DNA of 64,000 nucleotides, from assembly GCF_003332885.2 (NCBI RefSeq), contig NZ_QOWJ01000005.1, positions 124,001-188,000 on the forward strand, given 5' to 3'. The notes under the pieces were generated by a model that saw only the letters and a program-made list of their open reading frames with translations, ran no database searches and was not told where the DNA came from. The DNA comes from Paracnuella aquatica. Its GTDB lineage: Bacteria; Bacteroidota; Bacteroidia; Chitinophagales; Chitinophagaceae. This document shows, one piece after another, positions 17,747 to 26,669 of this stretch. Each line of letters begins with the position of its first letter. The stretch's first letter is position 1. The translations under genes were made by a program, and so were the position numbers.

Positions 17747-19008
17747 TGGTGGATACCGGTGTGCTGCTCGATCGTGCCGGCTTGTTGCTTGCCCAGGGAC
17801 GTGCAAAAGACGCAGAGGTGGCCGCAAGGGAAGTGCTGGCCCAGGAACCTTATAACGATGCTGCGCTGGCCCTGCTGGGCCGTTGCGCTTTTGAGTTGGG
17901 CCATATCCCCGACGGCATGGGCTTTATTCGCGAGGCGCTGGCCATCAGGCCCGAGGCCAGTTTTTATTATTACCTGCTGGCTTATGGCCATTACCAGCAA
18001 GAACAATACGCACCGGCGCTGGAACACCTCGAAACCGCTGTGGGGCTGCAGCCTTATGTTGCCGAGTATTATGGCATGCAGGCATTTGTGCTGCTGGCGC
18101 AAAGGCAATGGGAAGCGGCGTTGGAAAAAGCCAACGAAGGCCTGGCCCTGGAAGCCGACAACCTCACCAGCCTCAATGCCCGGTCAAGGGCGCTCAATAA
18201 ACTACGCCGCACCGACGATGCGATGGAAACCATGCAGGATGCACTGGCCGTGGACCCGCACAGCGAGCTTACACACCTGACCGTGGCCTGGAACTATTTG
18301 GAAAAAGGCCGCCACCGCGATGCGCAGCACCATTTCAGGGAAACGCTGCGGCTGAACCCCAACAACGATGGTGCCCGCTCTGGCTTGAAGGAAGCACTTA
18401 AATCGAATGTGGCGCCGTACCGCTGGCTGCTGCAATACAGTTTTTGGCTTCACAATAAGGGCAAAAAATGGCAAACCGCTGCGCCCATTATCCTGTATGT
18501 TTTGTTTAGGGTGGTGAGTGGTGCGCTGGGCGCAAGCGAAAGCACCAAAGGACTGGTGTGGATACCGGTTTCCCTATACCTGCTGCTGGTGGTTACTTCA
18601 TGGACCATTGGGCCTATTTGCAACTTCGTGCTCTTGTTTCATCCTTTAGGCAAACATGCCGTTACGCTATCGGAGCGCTGGTCGGCCATTTCGGTGGTGT
18701 CGGCGCTGGTTGCAGGTTTGGCTTTGCTGGGTGTGGCGCAGGTGCCGTCGGTGGCTGCTGCTGTGCCGGAAAATGTATCGCTGGAACTGGCCGGCATTTT
18801 ACTTCTTACCATAGCTTTCCCGCTGGGCGAAATGGTTTTTCCGCTGCGGTGGAAAGGGTTGTTGCGCCGGCAACGTGCGGCCATGCTGTTGGTGGCATTG
18901 GGCCTTGTTTCGGTGCTGGGTGCCTTATTTGCGCCGGTGCTGGTGCCCATCGCCGTAGTGTATGGTATTGGGTTTATTTTATATAGCTGGACGGGCATTT
19001 TCCGTTAG
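17746..19008 (+). CDS. TPR-repeat membrane protein
   Basis: A 420-residue protein. Residues 1-225 are about six TPR units (for example AALALLGRCAFELGHIPDGM, ALEKANEGLALEADN). From about residue 241 there are five hydrophobic segments, including PIILYVLFRVVSG, SLYLLLVVTSWTIGP, VVSALVAGLALLGV, LAGILLLTIAFPLG and a long C-terminal one. The TPR part would sit in the cytoplasm as a docking platform. The ATG shares its A with the stop of the AAA+ gene (TAATG), so translation is coupled. No specific function can be assigned. Confidence 0.85.
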   Translation: MVDTGVLLDRAGLLLAQGRAKDAEVAAREVLAQEPYNDAALALLGRCAFELGHIPDGMGFIREALAIRPEASFYYYLLAYGHYQQEQYAPALEHLETAVGLQPYVAEYYGMQAFVLLAQRQWEAALEKANEGLALEADNLTSLNARSRALNKLRRTDDAMETMQDALAVDPHSELTHLTVAWNYLEKGRHRDAQHHFRETLRLNPNNDGARSGLKEALKSNVAPYRWLLQYSFWLHNKGKKWQTAAPIILYVLFRVVSGALGASESTKGLVWIPVSLYLLLVVTSWTIGPICNFVLLFHPLGKHAVTLSERWSAISVVSALVAGLALLGVAQVPSVAAAVPENVSLELAGILLLTIAFPLGEMVFPLRWKGLLRRQRAAMLLVALGLVSVLGALFAPVLVPIAVVYGIGFILYSWTGIFR

Positions 19009-19041
19009 CCTTCATTTGGTTGGGTTAAAAGCAGAATCCTT

Positions 19042-19049
19042 TACTTTTG
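19042..19049 (+). promoter_or_regulatory. -7 promoter element of fabI
   Basis: TACTTTTG, with a TTGG-rich stretch about 20 bases upstream in the -33 position, 49 bases before the fabI ATG. Confidence 0.6.
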
Positions 19050-19098
19050 GGCCTTCTTATAACCGACTGTTTAGCAACAATCCAGAAAAATAGAGCAA

Positions 19099-19926
19099 AT
19101 GGCTAATAACTTATTGCAGGGAAAAAAGGGAATCATCTTTGGTGCGCTGGACGAAAAATCCATTGCCTGGAAAACGGCGCTGGCCTGCCACGAGCAGGGC
19201 GCACAACTGGTGCTCACCAATGCCCCGGTGGCTCTGCGCATGGGTGAGATCAACAAGCTGGCTGAAGCGGTAAATGCACCCGTAATTGGCGCCGATGTCA
19301 CCAATATGGACGACCTGAAAAAGTTGTTTGAAGGTGCCATGGAGCATTTTGGCGGAAAGATCGATTTTGTGCTGCACTCCATTGGTATGAGCCTGAATGT
19401 GCGGAAAGGCAAACCATACACCGACATCAACTACGAGTGGAACCAAAAGACCCTCGACATTTCTTCGATGAGCTTGCACCGGGTGCTGCGCACTGCCTGG
19501 GAAATGGATGCCCTGAGTGAGTGGGGATCGGTGGTGGCACTGAGCTATATTGCCGCACAGCGCTCCTTCCCCGATTACAACGAAATGGCCGATGCCAAAG
19601 CACTACTGGAAAGCGTGGCCCGTTCATTTGGCTACTACTACGGCAACCGCAACAAAGTTCGCATCAACACCATTTCACAATCGCCAACCCGCACCACTGC
19701 CGGCAGCGGCGTTAAAGGCTTTGACGGCTTTATTGAATACGCCGAAAAAATGAGCCCGCTGGGCAATGCACCGGCCGAAGCCTGCGCTAACTACTGCGTA
19801 TTTATGTTCAGCGATCTGAGCCGATACATCACCATGCAAAACCTGTTTCACGATGGTGGATTTTCGTTTGTGGGTGTAAGTGAGGCCATCATCAACGGCA
19901 TTGAAGCCGCCAACAAAGGCGAGTAA
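19099..19926 (+). CDS. fabI: Enoyl-[acyl-carrier-protein] reductase FabI
   Basis: NADH-dependent last step of the fatty-acid elongation cycle. The 275-residue protein of the SDR fold opens with GKKGIIFGALDEKSIAWKTA, the FabI cofactor site. The catalytic region SYIAAQRSFPDYNEMADAKALLES carries Tyr and Lys in the Y-x6-MxxAK pattern typical of FabI, the triclosan target class. It has its own promoter and a strong terminator, so it is likely monocistronic. Confidence 0.96.
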   Translation: MANNLLQGKKGIIFGALDEKSIAWKTALACHEQGAQLVLTNAPVALRMGEINKLAEAVNAPVIGADVTNMDDLKKLFEGAMEHFGGKIDFVLHSIGMSLNVRKGKPYTDINYEWNQKTLDISSMSLHRVLRTAWEMDALSEWGSVVALSYIAAQRSFPDYNEMADAKALLESVARSFGYYYGNRNKVRINTISQSPTRTTAGSGVKGFDGFIEYAEKMSPLGNAPAEACANYCVFMFSDLSRYITMQNLFHDGGFSFVGVSEAIINGIEAANKGE

Positions 19927-19942
19927 TTTTTTTACATAAAAT

Positions 19943-19980
19943 AAAAAGCCCGCAGCTTACTGGTTGCGGGCTTTTTGTTT
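19943..19980 (+). terminator. Intrinsic terminator of fabI
   Basis: A 12-bp stem AAAAAGCCCGCA / TGCGGGCTTTTT, 17 bases after the fabI stop. Confidence 0.9.
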
Positions 19981-20048
19981 GCCGTTTAGTGATGGGCCAA
20001 AAAAAGCCGCCCCGGATGGGAGCAGCTTGTAAAAGGGAAAAAGATTTT

Positions 20049-20270
20049 TTAGTATTCGTCTTCGTTGAACATAAAGCCTTCCTGCGATGGGTAGTCGGGC
20101 CAGATGTCTTCGATGCTTTCATACACTTCTCCTTCGTCTTCCAGTTCCTGCAGGTTTTCCACCACTACAATGGGAACACCAGAGCGAATGGAGTAGTCGA
20201 TCAGCTCATCCTTGGTTGCGGGCCATGGCGCGTCTTCGAGGTAGGAGGCTAGTTCAAGTGTCCAGAACAT
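20049..20270 (-). CDS. Small DUF2795-like protein
   Basis: A 73-residue acidic protein beginning MFWTLELASYLEDAPWPATK and ending SQEGFMFNEDEY. It closely resembles a small protein conserved across Bacteroidota and annotated as DUF2795. The frame is open upstream to 20528 but only this part has family character. The role is unknown; the strong conservation of the form suggests a housekeeping function. Confidence 0.85.
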   Translation of the reverse strand: MFWTLELASYLEDAPWPATKDELIDYSIRSGVPIVVVENLQELEDEGEVYESIEDIWPDYPSQEGFMFNEDEY

Positions 20271-20594
20271 TTTATCGCTGTTTTTGCTGTTAATGGTTTG
20301 GTTTGGCCCTAATTCTATGCCAGTTTTGGTGGGGTAAAAGGGGCCAATTTTCGGCAAAAGTAAAGGTAAATGCCAAATTACCAAATGAGGTTTTATCTGC
20401 AGCTGAAATGCCGCCTTTGAATGTTTATAAATAGCCGGAAGATTGTACCATTTTGGCGCCGCACATTGGAGCCAGCTCATTACTGCTGCATTTTGTTTAC
20501 CGGTCAATACGGCTGTTGCTTTTCCCAAACTTTATGCATTCATGCGTTCAATGCTCCGCCAGTTTACGGATATTTGGGCCCTTTAGCCCCAACT
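20271..20594. other. Gap between divergent genes
   Basis: This 324-base gap holds the divergent 5' regions of the DUF2795-like gene and the LolD-like gene. GATATTTG near 20570, a one-mismatch version of TAnnTTTG, could serve the latter. No repeat or further gene is seen. Confidence 0.4.
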
Positions 20595-21269
20595 ATGGCA
20601 ATACTGACCGCACAAAATATTCATAAGCGTTACGGAACGGTGGAAGTGCTCAAAGGCGTGGATCTTTCGCTGGAGCCCGGCGAGATCGTCAGCATTGTTG
20701 GATCATCGGGTGCCGGCAAAAGTACGCTGCTCCATATTTTGGGCACGCTTGATAAACCCGACGCCGGCGAAGTGGTGTTGGCCGGCGAAACAGTTAGCCG
20801 CTTGGATGGCCATAGGTTGTCGCAGTTTCGCAACCGCCATGTGGGTTTTGTGTTTCAGTTTCACCACCTGCTGCCCGAGTTTTCGGCGTTGGAAAATGTG
20901 TGCATTCCCGGTTGGATACAGGGCGGCAATAAAGCGGCGGTGCGCAAACGTGCACTGGATTTGTTGCAACTGTTAGGGCTGAGCCACCGCACCGAAAACA
21001 AACCGGGCGCCCTGTCGGGTGGCGAGCAGCAGCGGGTGGCCGTGGCGCGGGCACTGATTAATAACCCCAGCGTAGTGTTTGCCGATGAGCCCACGGGCAA
21101 CCTCGATTCGGCCAATGCCCGCGACCTGCACCAGTTGTTTTTCGACCTGCGCAAAGAGTTCAACCAAACATTTTTGATTGTAACGCACAACGAAGAACTG
21201 GCGCATCTTACCGACCGGATGATCACGATGAAAGACGGAAAAATCCTGGCGCCGGAAACGGCGGAATAA
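20595..21269 (+). CDS. ABC transporter ATPase, LolD/MacB type
   Basis: An ATP-binding subunit of 224 residues with Walker A GSSGAGKST, signature LSGGEQQRVAVARAL, Walker [13 protein letters not shown] and the switch histidine in LIVTHNEEL. The sequence is of the LolD (lipoprotein release) / MacB class of type VII exporters. No permease gene is adjacent, so the partner must be encoded elsewhere. Start MAILTAQNIHKRYG at 20595 matches the family. Confidence 0.9.
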   Translation: MAILTAQNIHKRYGTVEVLKGVDLSLEPGEIVSIVGSSGAGKSTLLHILGTLDKPDAGEVVLAGETVSRLDGHRLSQFRNRHVGFVFQFHHLLPEFSALENVCIPGWIQGGNKAAVRKRALDLLQLLGLSHRTENKPGALSGGEQQRVAVARALINNPSVVFADEPTGNLDSANARDLHQLFFDLRKEFNQTFLIVTHNEELAHLTDRMITMKDGKILAPETAE

Positions 21270-21270
21270 G

Positions 21271-21347
21271 GCAAAAGTAAAAAGGCAAAATTCAAAAAGG
21301 GCGTCCGCTTAGGAACCAGCTTTTTTGACTTTAAATTTTTACTTAAG
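21271..21347. repeat. Inverted word-repeat, AAAAAGGCAAAAGTCAAAA type
   Basis: The left arm GCAAAAGTAAAAAGGCAAAA (near 21273) faces TTTTTTGACTTTAAATTTTT (near 21322). It is one of three copies of this type (also 30296-30372 and 63349-63417). Convergent genes flank it, so it can act as a bidirectional terminator. Confidence 0.6.
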
Positions 21348-21990
21348 CCGGCACGTACAGCATGTATTTTTCCTGAAAATATTCCTCTTCAAAAAGCCGG
21401 CTGATCTCCATCATTTGGGGCTTGGTGTTGCTTTCAAAAATCTCCTGCGCCAGGTCGCCGCCTTTGAGGCAAATAAGCCCGGAGCGCACTACCGAAATGC
21501 CGCCTGCTTCGTGGATGGTAAAGTCGCGTTTCTTCAACAGCGGCTTAGCCCATTGCCACAAATCTTTCAGTGGCGCTACTGCACGGGATACGGCAAAATC
21601 AAATTTCTGGCTTTTTATTTCTTCAGCACGGGTGTGCTGCGTAGTGATGTTCTGCAGGTTCAGGGCCTCTTTTACTGCTTCGATGATCTTTAGTTTTTTG
21701 CCGATGCTATCAACCAGGTGAAAGCGCACTTCGGGAAAATAAATAGCCAACGGCACACCCGGAAAGCCGCCGCCAGTGCCGATGTCGATGATGTGGCTGC
21801 CCGCCGGAAAATCGAACGCCGCGGCAATGGCCAGCGAATGCAGCACATGTTTTTCGTACAGCGCATCAATGTCTTTCCGGGAAATAACATTGATCTTGGC
21901 ATTCCAGTCTTTGTACAAATTTTCAAGTGCCGCAAACTGCTGCTGCTGCTGTTCGGTAAAGCCGGAGAAATATTTGATCAGAACATCCAT
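21343..21990 (-). CDS. rsmG: 16S rRNA (guanine527-N7)-methyltransferase RsmG
   Basis: Modifies G527 of 16S rRNA. The 215-residue protein from MDVLIKYFSGFTEQQ contains WNAKINVISRKD and the SAM-binding HIIDIGTGGGFPGVPLAI, both characteristic of RsmG/GidB. The start is fixed by family alignment and by the TACCTTTG element 8 bases upstream. Confidence 0.95.
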   Translation of the reverse strand: MDVLIKYFSGFTEQQQQQFAALENLYKDWNAKINVISRKDIDALYEKHVLHSLAIAAAFDFPAGSHIIDIGTGGGFPGVPLAIYFPEVRFHLVDSIGKKLKIIEAVKEALNLQNITTQHTRAEEIKSQKFDFAVSRAVAPLKDLWQWAKPLLKKRDFTIHEAGGISVVRSGLICLKGGDLAQEIFESNTKPQMMEISRLFEEEYFQEKYMLYVPA

Positions 21991-21998
21991 GATGGCGG

Positions 21999-22006
21999 CA
22001 AAGGTA
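21999..22006 (-). promoter_or_regulatory. -7 element, predicted leaderless promoter of rsmG
   Basis: TACCTTTG on the minus strand ends 8 bases before the rsmG ATG at 21990. Confidence 0.6.
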
Positions 22007-22163
22007 GGCCTTGAGAACAGATGAACAGACGAACGAGGAATGTCGAACATAAGGAGGAAGGAGCACAGGAATTATAAATGATGATTAATGAATGATGTTC
22101 GAGATGTAGCCGTAGCTGACATTTTTAAACATAATTAAGCAGAACAGGCAGCGGGCAAAAAAA

Positions 22164-22353
22164 TGTGGGCATGGCCCACACCTGTTGGTAGCACCACATC
22201 CAGTAGGAAAAATATTTTGGGCGTAGCCCAAACCAATCCACCAGCTGCTTTTTTGCAATATTTCACCGGTTCGCGGTGTTGATCTACGATCAACGATAAT
22301 TAAAGCAATCTGTAAAAGCCATTTTGCTACCAACAGGCTTGGGCCACGCCCAA
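22164..22353. repeat. MITE-like element, copy 1
   Basis: About 190 bases bounded by inverted repeats: GTGGGCATGGCCCACACC (22165-22182) continuing TGTTGGTAGCA, and its near-complement TTGCTACCAACAGGCTTGGGC ending about 22352. The interior holds the palindromes TTTGGGCGTAGCCCAAA (about 22216) and TTGATCTACGATCAA (about 22279). Copy 2 at 31040-31213 has the same parts in inverted orientation. No coding capacity is present, so it would be mobilised in trans. Confidence 0.7.
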
Positions 22354-22372
22354 TTGCTGGCGCCGGAAATCA

Positions 22373-22492
22373 AATAGAATAACGAACAGACGAACAAGGA
22401 ACAGACGAATGACGAAGTGGAATGATGAATTATGAATTTCGATTGCCCCCAATAATTAATAATTCATCATCAATAATTCATCATTCTTCCCG
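22373..22492. repeat. Word-repeat, GAACAGACGAACAAGG and ATTCATCATC types
   Basis: Units of AACGAACAGACGAACAAGGA are followed by AATGATGAATTATGAAT facing AATTCATCATCAATAATTC next to the glycosyltransferase stop. The first vocabulary recurs at 22011-22050 and 35115-35335. Confidence 0.55.
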
Positions 22493-23614
22493 TCACTTCC
22501 AGCTTTTGCGCGGCCGCTTCCAAAGCGTGGGGGCAAAAATGATGTAGTAAATAAACATCCACAGGTCGAGCAGTACGAACCAGGGATATAGGTCGGCTTC
22601 TTTCAGTCGCTTCATGGCTTTATCCCAAACAATGGCCTGCACGCCAATGCGCACCAGGAGCGGGATCAGGGCCCAGCGCCAGTCGTAAAAAATAAGCGAC
22701 GCTGCAAACAAGGGGTAAAACAGCATGAACGACAGCGTGTACAACCCAAGCCAGGCCTGGTGGCTTTTTTTATAATATTTACCCGTGGTATAATGTCTTG
22801 TTTTTTGCCGCACCCAGTCGGTCCAGGTTTGCTTGGGCAGCGATAAGGTAAATGCTTCCGGATCGAGCACCACCGTGGTGTTGTCCCTCGTGGCTACTTT
22901 ATTAATGAACAGGTCGTCATCGCCGCTGGGCACATGGTTGATGGAAGCAAAACCTTTGTTGCGGAAAAAAGTGCCCCTCCGGTACGCCAGGTTGCGGCCC
23001 ACGCCCATATAAGGTTTGCCCGCAAGGGCGTACGATAGGTATTGCAGCGCGGTATGAAAGGTTTCGAAGCGAATCAGTTTGTTGAGCAGGCCGGGTTGTT
23101 TGATGTAAGCGCCATAACCCAGCGCCACTTCCACACCGGGGCCAAAAGCATCCTGCATTTTATACATCCAGTTTTCCGATGCAGGCGCACAGTCGGCATC
23201 GGTGAGCAGCAGCACTTCGTGGCGGGCTTCTTTAATGCCTACGGACAGTGGAAATTTCTTGCCGTCAATCAGTTTGGCTTCCTGGGTGAGGTCGATGATA
23301 TTGAGCTTGCGGTGTTGCTTTTGCAGGTCGCCCAGCAGGTACCGCGATTCATCAAAAGAGTTGTCGTTTACCACAATTACTTCGTGGGTGGTGGGATATT
23401 GCTGCTCCAGCACGGTGGGCAGGTTTTGGGCCAGGTTGGCGGCTTCGTCCCGGGCACAGATCACAACCGAAACCGGGTGTTGCAGCGACTGGCTGCGGGG
23501 TGGTGGGTTTTTGTAAAAAGCAAGTCTGCGGAAAAAATAGAGGTAGTAAAAAAGCTGAATGCCGGTAACGAGCACAAAAACGCCAAACAGCAGCAGTCCC
23601 ACAGTCATAAGCAT
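22493..23614 (-). CDS. Family 2 glycosyltransferase, membrane-bound
   Basis: A 373-residue processive-type GT2 enzyme. An N-terminal membrane helix (VGLLLFGVFVLVTGIQLFYYLYFF) precedes the GT-A domain with VSVVICARDEAANL, the metal-binding LLTDADC, the acceptor-site DDLFINK and a terminal WTDWVRQKTRH matching the Q/RxxRW motif. Three C-terminal hydrophobic segments follow (about 275-365). It should add sugars from nucleotide donors at the inner membrane, for polysaccharide or glycolipid. Sugar specificity cannot be read. Confidence 0.9.
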   Translation of the reverse strand: MLMTVGLLLFGVFVLVTGIQLFYYLYFFRRLAFYKNPPPRSQSLQHPVSVVICARDEAANLAQNLPTVLEQQYPTTHEVIVVNDNSFDESRYLLGDLQKQHRKLNIIDLTQEAKLIDGKKFPLSVGIKEARHEVLLLTDADCAPASENWMYKMQDAFGPGVEVALGYGAYIKQPGLLNKLIRFETFHTALQYLSYALAGKPYMGVGRNLAYRRGTFFRNKGFASINHVPSGDDDLFINKVATRDNTTVVLDPEAFTLSLPKQTWTDWVRQKTRHYTTGKYYKKSHQAWLGLYTLSFMLFYPLFAASLIFYDWRWALIPLLVRIGVQAIVWDKAMKRLKEADLYPWFVLLDLWMFIYYIIFAPTLWKRPRKSWK

Positions 23615-23681
23615 AGTAACCCGTGATGGGCAGGATTTTACAAGGATCGGAAAGATAATCGCTCCATACCCATCACGGGTG

Positions 23682-23689
23682 CAAAAGTA
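23682..23689 (-). promoter_or_regulatory. -7 promoter element of the glycosyltransferase
   Basis: TACTTTTG on the minus strand, 67 bases before the ATG at 23614, inside an inverted pair of ACCCGTGATGGG / CCCATCACGGGT (about 23601-23680) that could form a hairpin in the leader. Confidence 0.5.
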
Positions 23690-23894
23690 TATATCCCGAA
23701 CCAGTGATGCACATGATTTTATAAGGATTAATACTATTGGTCTACTGTCAAAGATGGTATTGATTTATAAAATAAATAATAACTAATTAGTAGTCAATGT
23801 GTATTCCCGGCTTCGCTCCCTGCTTTTCAAAACTTAGCCAGCGTCAGCATTAATTAATCATTCAAATCTTTCTGTAATCCTGTACATCACTGGT

Positions 23895-23902
23895 TACCTT
23901 TG
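23895..23902 (+). promoter_or_regulatory. -7 element, predicted leaderless promoter of tgt
   Basis: TACCTTTG ends 9 bases before the tgt ATG at 23912. Confidence 0.6.
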
Positions 23903-23911
23903 CGCCCATTT

Positions 23912-25051
23912 ATGGCAGCCTTACAATTCAACCTCCAACATACCGATGGGAAAACTTCGGCCCGTGCCGGCACCATCACCACCGATCACGGCACCATTCA
24001 AACGCCCATCTTTATGCCGGTGGGCACGATTGGCAGCGTAAAAGCGGTGGCGCAGCAACAACTGAAATCCGAGGTAAACGCGGAGATTATTTTGGGCAAT
24101 ACCTACCACCTGTACCTACGGCCCGGAATGGAAACCATGGAAGCTGCCGGTGGCCTGCATCGGTTTATGAACTGGGACCGGCCCATCCTCACTGACAGCG
24201 GCGGCTACCAGGTTTTTTCGCTGGCGGCCAACCGAAAAATCAACGAACAGGGTGTGATGTTTCAAAGCCATATCGATGGCAGCAAGCACTTGTTTACGCC
24301 GGAAAAAGTAATGGATATTGAACGCACCATTGGTGCCGACATCATGATGGCGTTTGACGAATGCCCGCCCGCCAACAGTACTTATAAATATGCGCAGGAC
24401 TCGATGAACCTGACGCACCGCTGGTTGGATCGTTGCGTGCAACATTTTAGCAATACGCCGGATAAATACGGCCATACGCAAAACCTGTTTCCGATTGTGC
24501 AGGGCGCCGTTTTCCACGACCTGCGCAAAGCATCCTGCGAATACATTGCCTCGAAAGGGGCCACCGGCAACGCTATTGGCGGGTTGAGCGTAGGCGAACC
24601 GGAAGAAGTGATGTATGAGATTTGTGCGCTGTGCTGCGAGCATTTACCCCAAAACAAACCGCGGTACCTGATGGGTGTGGGCACGCCGTGGAATATTCTG
24701 GAAAACATTGCGCTGGGCGTGGATATGTTTGATTGCGTGATGCCCACCCGCAACGGCCGCAACGCCATGTTGTTTACCACTAAGGGCGTGATCAATATCG
24801 ACAATAAAAAATGGGAGCGGGATTTTTCGCCCATCGATGAAGGGTTGGATAATGAAATGAGCCATTATTATTCGAAGGCTTATGTGCGCCACCTGTTCAA
24901 AGCGGATGAATTGTTGGGGCTCACTATTGCTTCGGTGCAAAACCTGTCGTTTTACCTGTGGCTGGTGCGTGAAGCCCGCAAACACATCATCGCCGGTGAC
25001 TTTGCCAGTTGGAAAAGTGAAATGATCCCGGTGCTGAAGACCAGGCTGTAG
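23912..25051 (+). CDS. tgt: tRNA-guanine transglycosylase
   Basis: Exchanges guanine-34 for a queuosine precursor in tRNAs with GUN anticodons. The TIM-barrel protein is 379 residues and carries TDSGGYQVFSL with the substrate-binding Asp, FDECPP, the GGLSVGE loop, and MPTRNGRNAMLFTTKG. The zinc site of the E. coli enzyme (CxCxxC and a later His) is absent: the aligned stretch reads IDEGLDNEMSHYYSKAY and the His position is Gln in ASVQNLSFY. The start at 23912 follows a promoter closely. lptG follows, a common pairing in Bacteroidota. Confidence 0.94.
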   Translation: MAALQFNLQHTDGKTSARAGTITTDHGTIQTPIFMPVGTIGSVKAVAQQQLKSEVNAEIILGNTYHLYLRPGMETMEAAGGLHRFMNWDRPILTDSGGYQVFSLAANRKINEQGVMFQSHIDGSKHLFTPEKVMDIERTIGADIMMAFDECPPANSTYKYAQDSMNLTHRWLDRCVQHFSNTPDKYGHTQNLFPIVQGAVFHDLRKASCEYIASKGATGNAIGGLSVGEPEEVMYEICALCCEHLPQNKPRYLMGVGTPWNILENIALGVDMFDCVMPTRNGRNAMLFTTKGVINIDNKKWERDFSPIDEGLDNEMSHYYSKAYVRHLFKADELLGLTIASVQNLSFYLWLVREARKHIIAGDFASWKSEMIPVLKTRL

Positions 25052-25054
25052 CTA

Positions 25055-25268
25055 CGTTTAAAGTTTAAGGTTTAAAGTTTAATGTTGTTCAATAAGTTCA
25101 ATAGTTCAAATTGTTTTGAGCCGTGTTAGAAAAGAAAACAGTCTTTAGCTATCATTTATCGCATTGAATCCAGTTGAACCCATTGAAATCCTTAAACCTA
25201 TTGAACCCATTTAACCGATTTAACTTTTCAACCGACTTTAAACCTTAGACCTTAAACTTTAAACTTTC
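25055..25268. repeat. Inverted word-repeat, TTTAAAGTTTAAGG type
   Basis: The left arm (25058-25083: AAAGTTTAAGGTTTAAAGTT) and right arm (25236-25268: TTTAAACCTTAGACCTTAAA) are complementary, with inner units TTCAATAAGTTCAATAGTTC facing TTGAACCCATTGAAATCC. It fills the tgt-lptG gap. Confidence 0.6.
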
Positions 25269-25301
25269 CTATTACCACATAATACTTTACTTCGCCCTGC
25301 A

Positions 25302-26390
25302 ATGCTCAAAAAGATAGACTGGTATATCCTGCGCAAATTCATCACCACGTTTGTGTTTTGCATGTTGCTGTTTACGGTTATTGCCGTGGCGGTGGACAGC
25401 AGCGAAAAAACGGATGAATTTGTACGCACCGGGCTTTCCACCGGCCAGATCTTCATGCAGTATTATATGGGTTTTATCCCATTCATCTGGGGGTTGTTGT
25501 ACCCGCTGTTTGTGTTTATTGCGGTGATTTTTTTTACCTCCAAAATGGCGCTCCGCTCCGAGGTGATTGCCATTTTAGCCGCAGGCGTTACCTACAAGCG
25601 CTGGCTGCGGCCCTACCTCATTGGCGGGATTTTTTTTGCCACCATACTTTGGTTTGCCAACCGCTACGCCATACCTGCGGCCAACGGCATCCGCAGCCAG
25701 TTTGAGGTAACGTACCTCGATAAAGGCATTACGCCGGGCTGGGGCGGGCAATCCAGTTTTTACCTGCGCATTGATACCAACACATATGTTGGCGTACGCT
25801 ATTACGACACGGCCTCCAAGTCGGCATCTTCGTTTTTCCTCGACCGCATCAAGGACAATAAAATGGCCTACAACCTGCGGGCATCGCGGATGCAGTGGGA
25901 TACGGCCACCCGCGACTGGAAACTTTCTGAAGTGGTGGAGCGGCATGTGGACAGCATGAAGGAACGGGTAACGTACAAACCCGAAATGCACCTGAAACTG
26001 AACCTGAAACCCGAAGAACTGCGCAAGGACGAATTTGTAAAAGACAAGCTCTCCACGCCGCAACTAACAGCCTATATTGAAAAGGAAGAACTGCGCGGCA
26101 CCGAAGGCCTCAATGCGCTGAAAGTGGAGCAATACCGCCGCAGCGCTACACCGGTTACGGTGCTTATCTTAACCATGATCGGTGCTATTGTGGCCGGCCG
26201 CAAAACCCGCGGTGGCAGCGGCTTACACCTCGCCATTGGTATTGGCATCGCATCGCTTTTCATTATCTCCGACCGGTTCTCCACCGTGTTTTCGGTAAAA
26301 GGAAACCTGCCACCGCTGCTGGCCGCGTGGATCCCCAATATTGTATTTGGGCTGGTTGCCTGGCGGCTATACCTCAAAGCGCCGAAATAA
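25302..26390 (+). CDS. LptF/LptG family permease
   Basis: Inner-membrane permease of the lipopolysaccharide exporter LptB2FG. The 362-residue protein starts MLKKIDWYILRKFI, has transmembrane segments near 13-35, 50-75, 95-115 and three at the C-terminus (about 285-355), and a large periplasmic beta-jellyroll domain between them. The family tail ...AAWIPNIVFGLVAWRLY is present. Which of LptF or LptG it represents is unclear; LptG is the usual call next to tgt. Confidence 0.92.
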   Translation: MLKKIDWYILRKFITTFVFCMLLFTVIAVAVDSSEKTDEFVRTGLSTGQIFMQYYMGFIPFIWGLLYPLFVFIAVIFFTSKMALRSEVIAILAAGVTYKRWLRPYLIGGIFFATILWFANRYAIPAANGIRSQFEVTYLDKGITPGWGGQSSFYLRIDTNTYVGVRYYDTASKSASSFFLDRIKDNKMAYNLRASRMQWDTATRDWKLSEVVERHVDSMKERVTYKPEMHLKLNLKPEELRKDEFVKDKLSTPQLTAYIEKEELRGTEGLNALKVEQYRRSATPVTVLILTMIGAIVAGRKTRGGSGLHLAIGIGIASLFIISDRFSTVFSVKGNLPPLLAAWIPNIVFGLVAWRLYLKAPK

Positions 26391-26669
26391 GTCAGACGGA
26401 AAGTTTCAAAACAAAAAAGCAGGATGGATTTATTGGTCTAATTCAAATGGGCATTTCCATTTTTGACCTGCCATTTTACGCCGCCACCGGCCCAAAAACG
26501 GCCGTCGTCGTTTTTGTAAACCTTTAACGTAATTAAAATAACTGTCCTGCTTATTTTTAGGGGGCTGTCAAAATAATAGACCTCCAAAGCGCATGTGCTG
26601 CACCGATTGATCTTGTTGTTTTTGATGGCGGCAATACCTTTTTGAAAACACCACCATTTTCATTTGGCT

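Noticed and set aside
20595-21269. ABC ATPase as part of an exporter operon with the gene at 29584
   Set aside because: The two ATPases are 9 kb apart, each without a permease neighbour, so nothing in the window links them.
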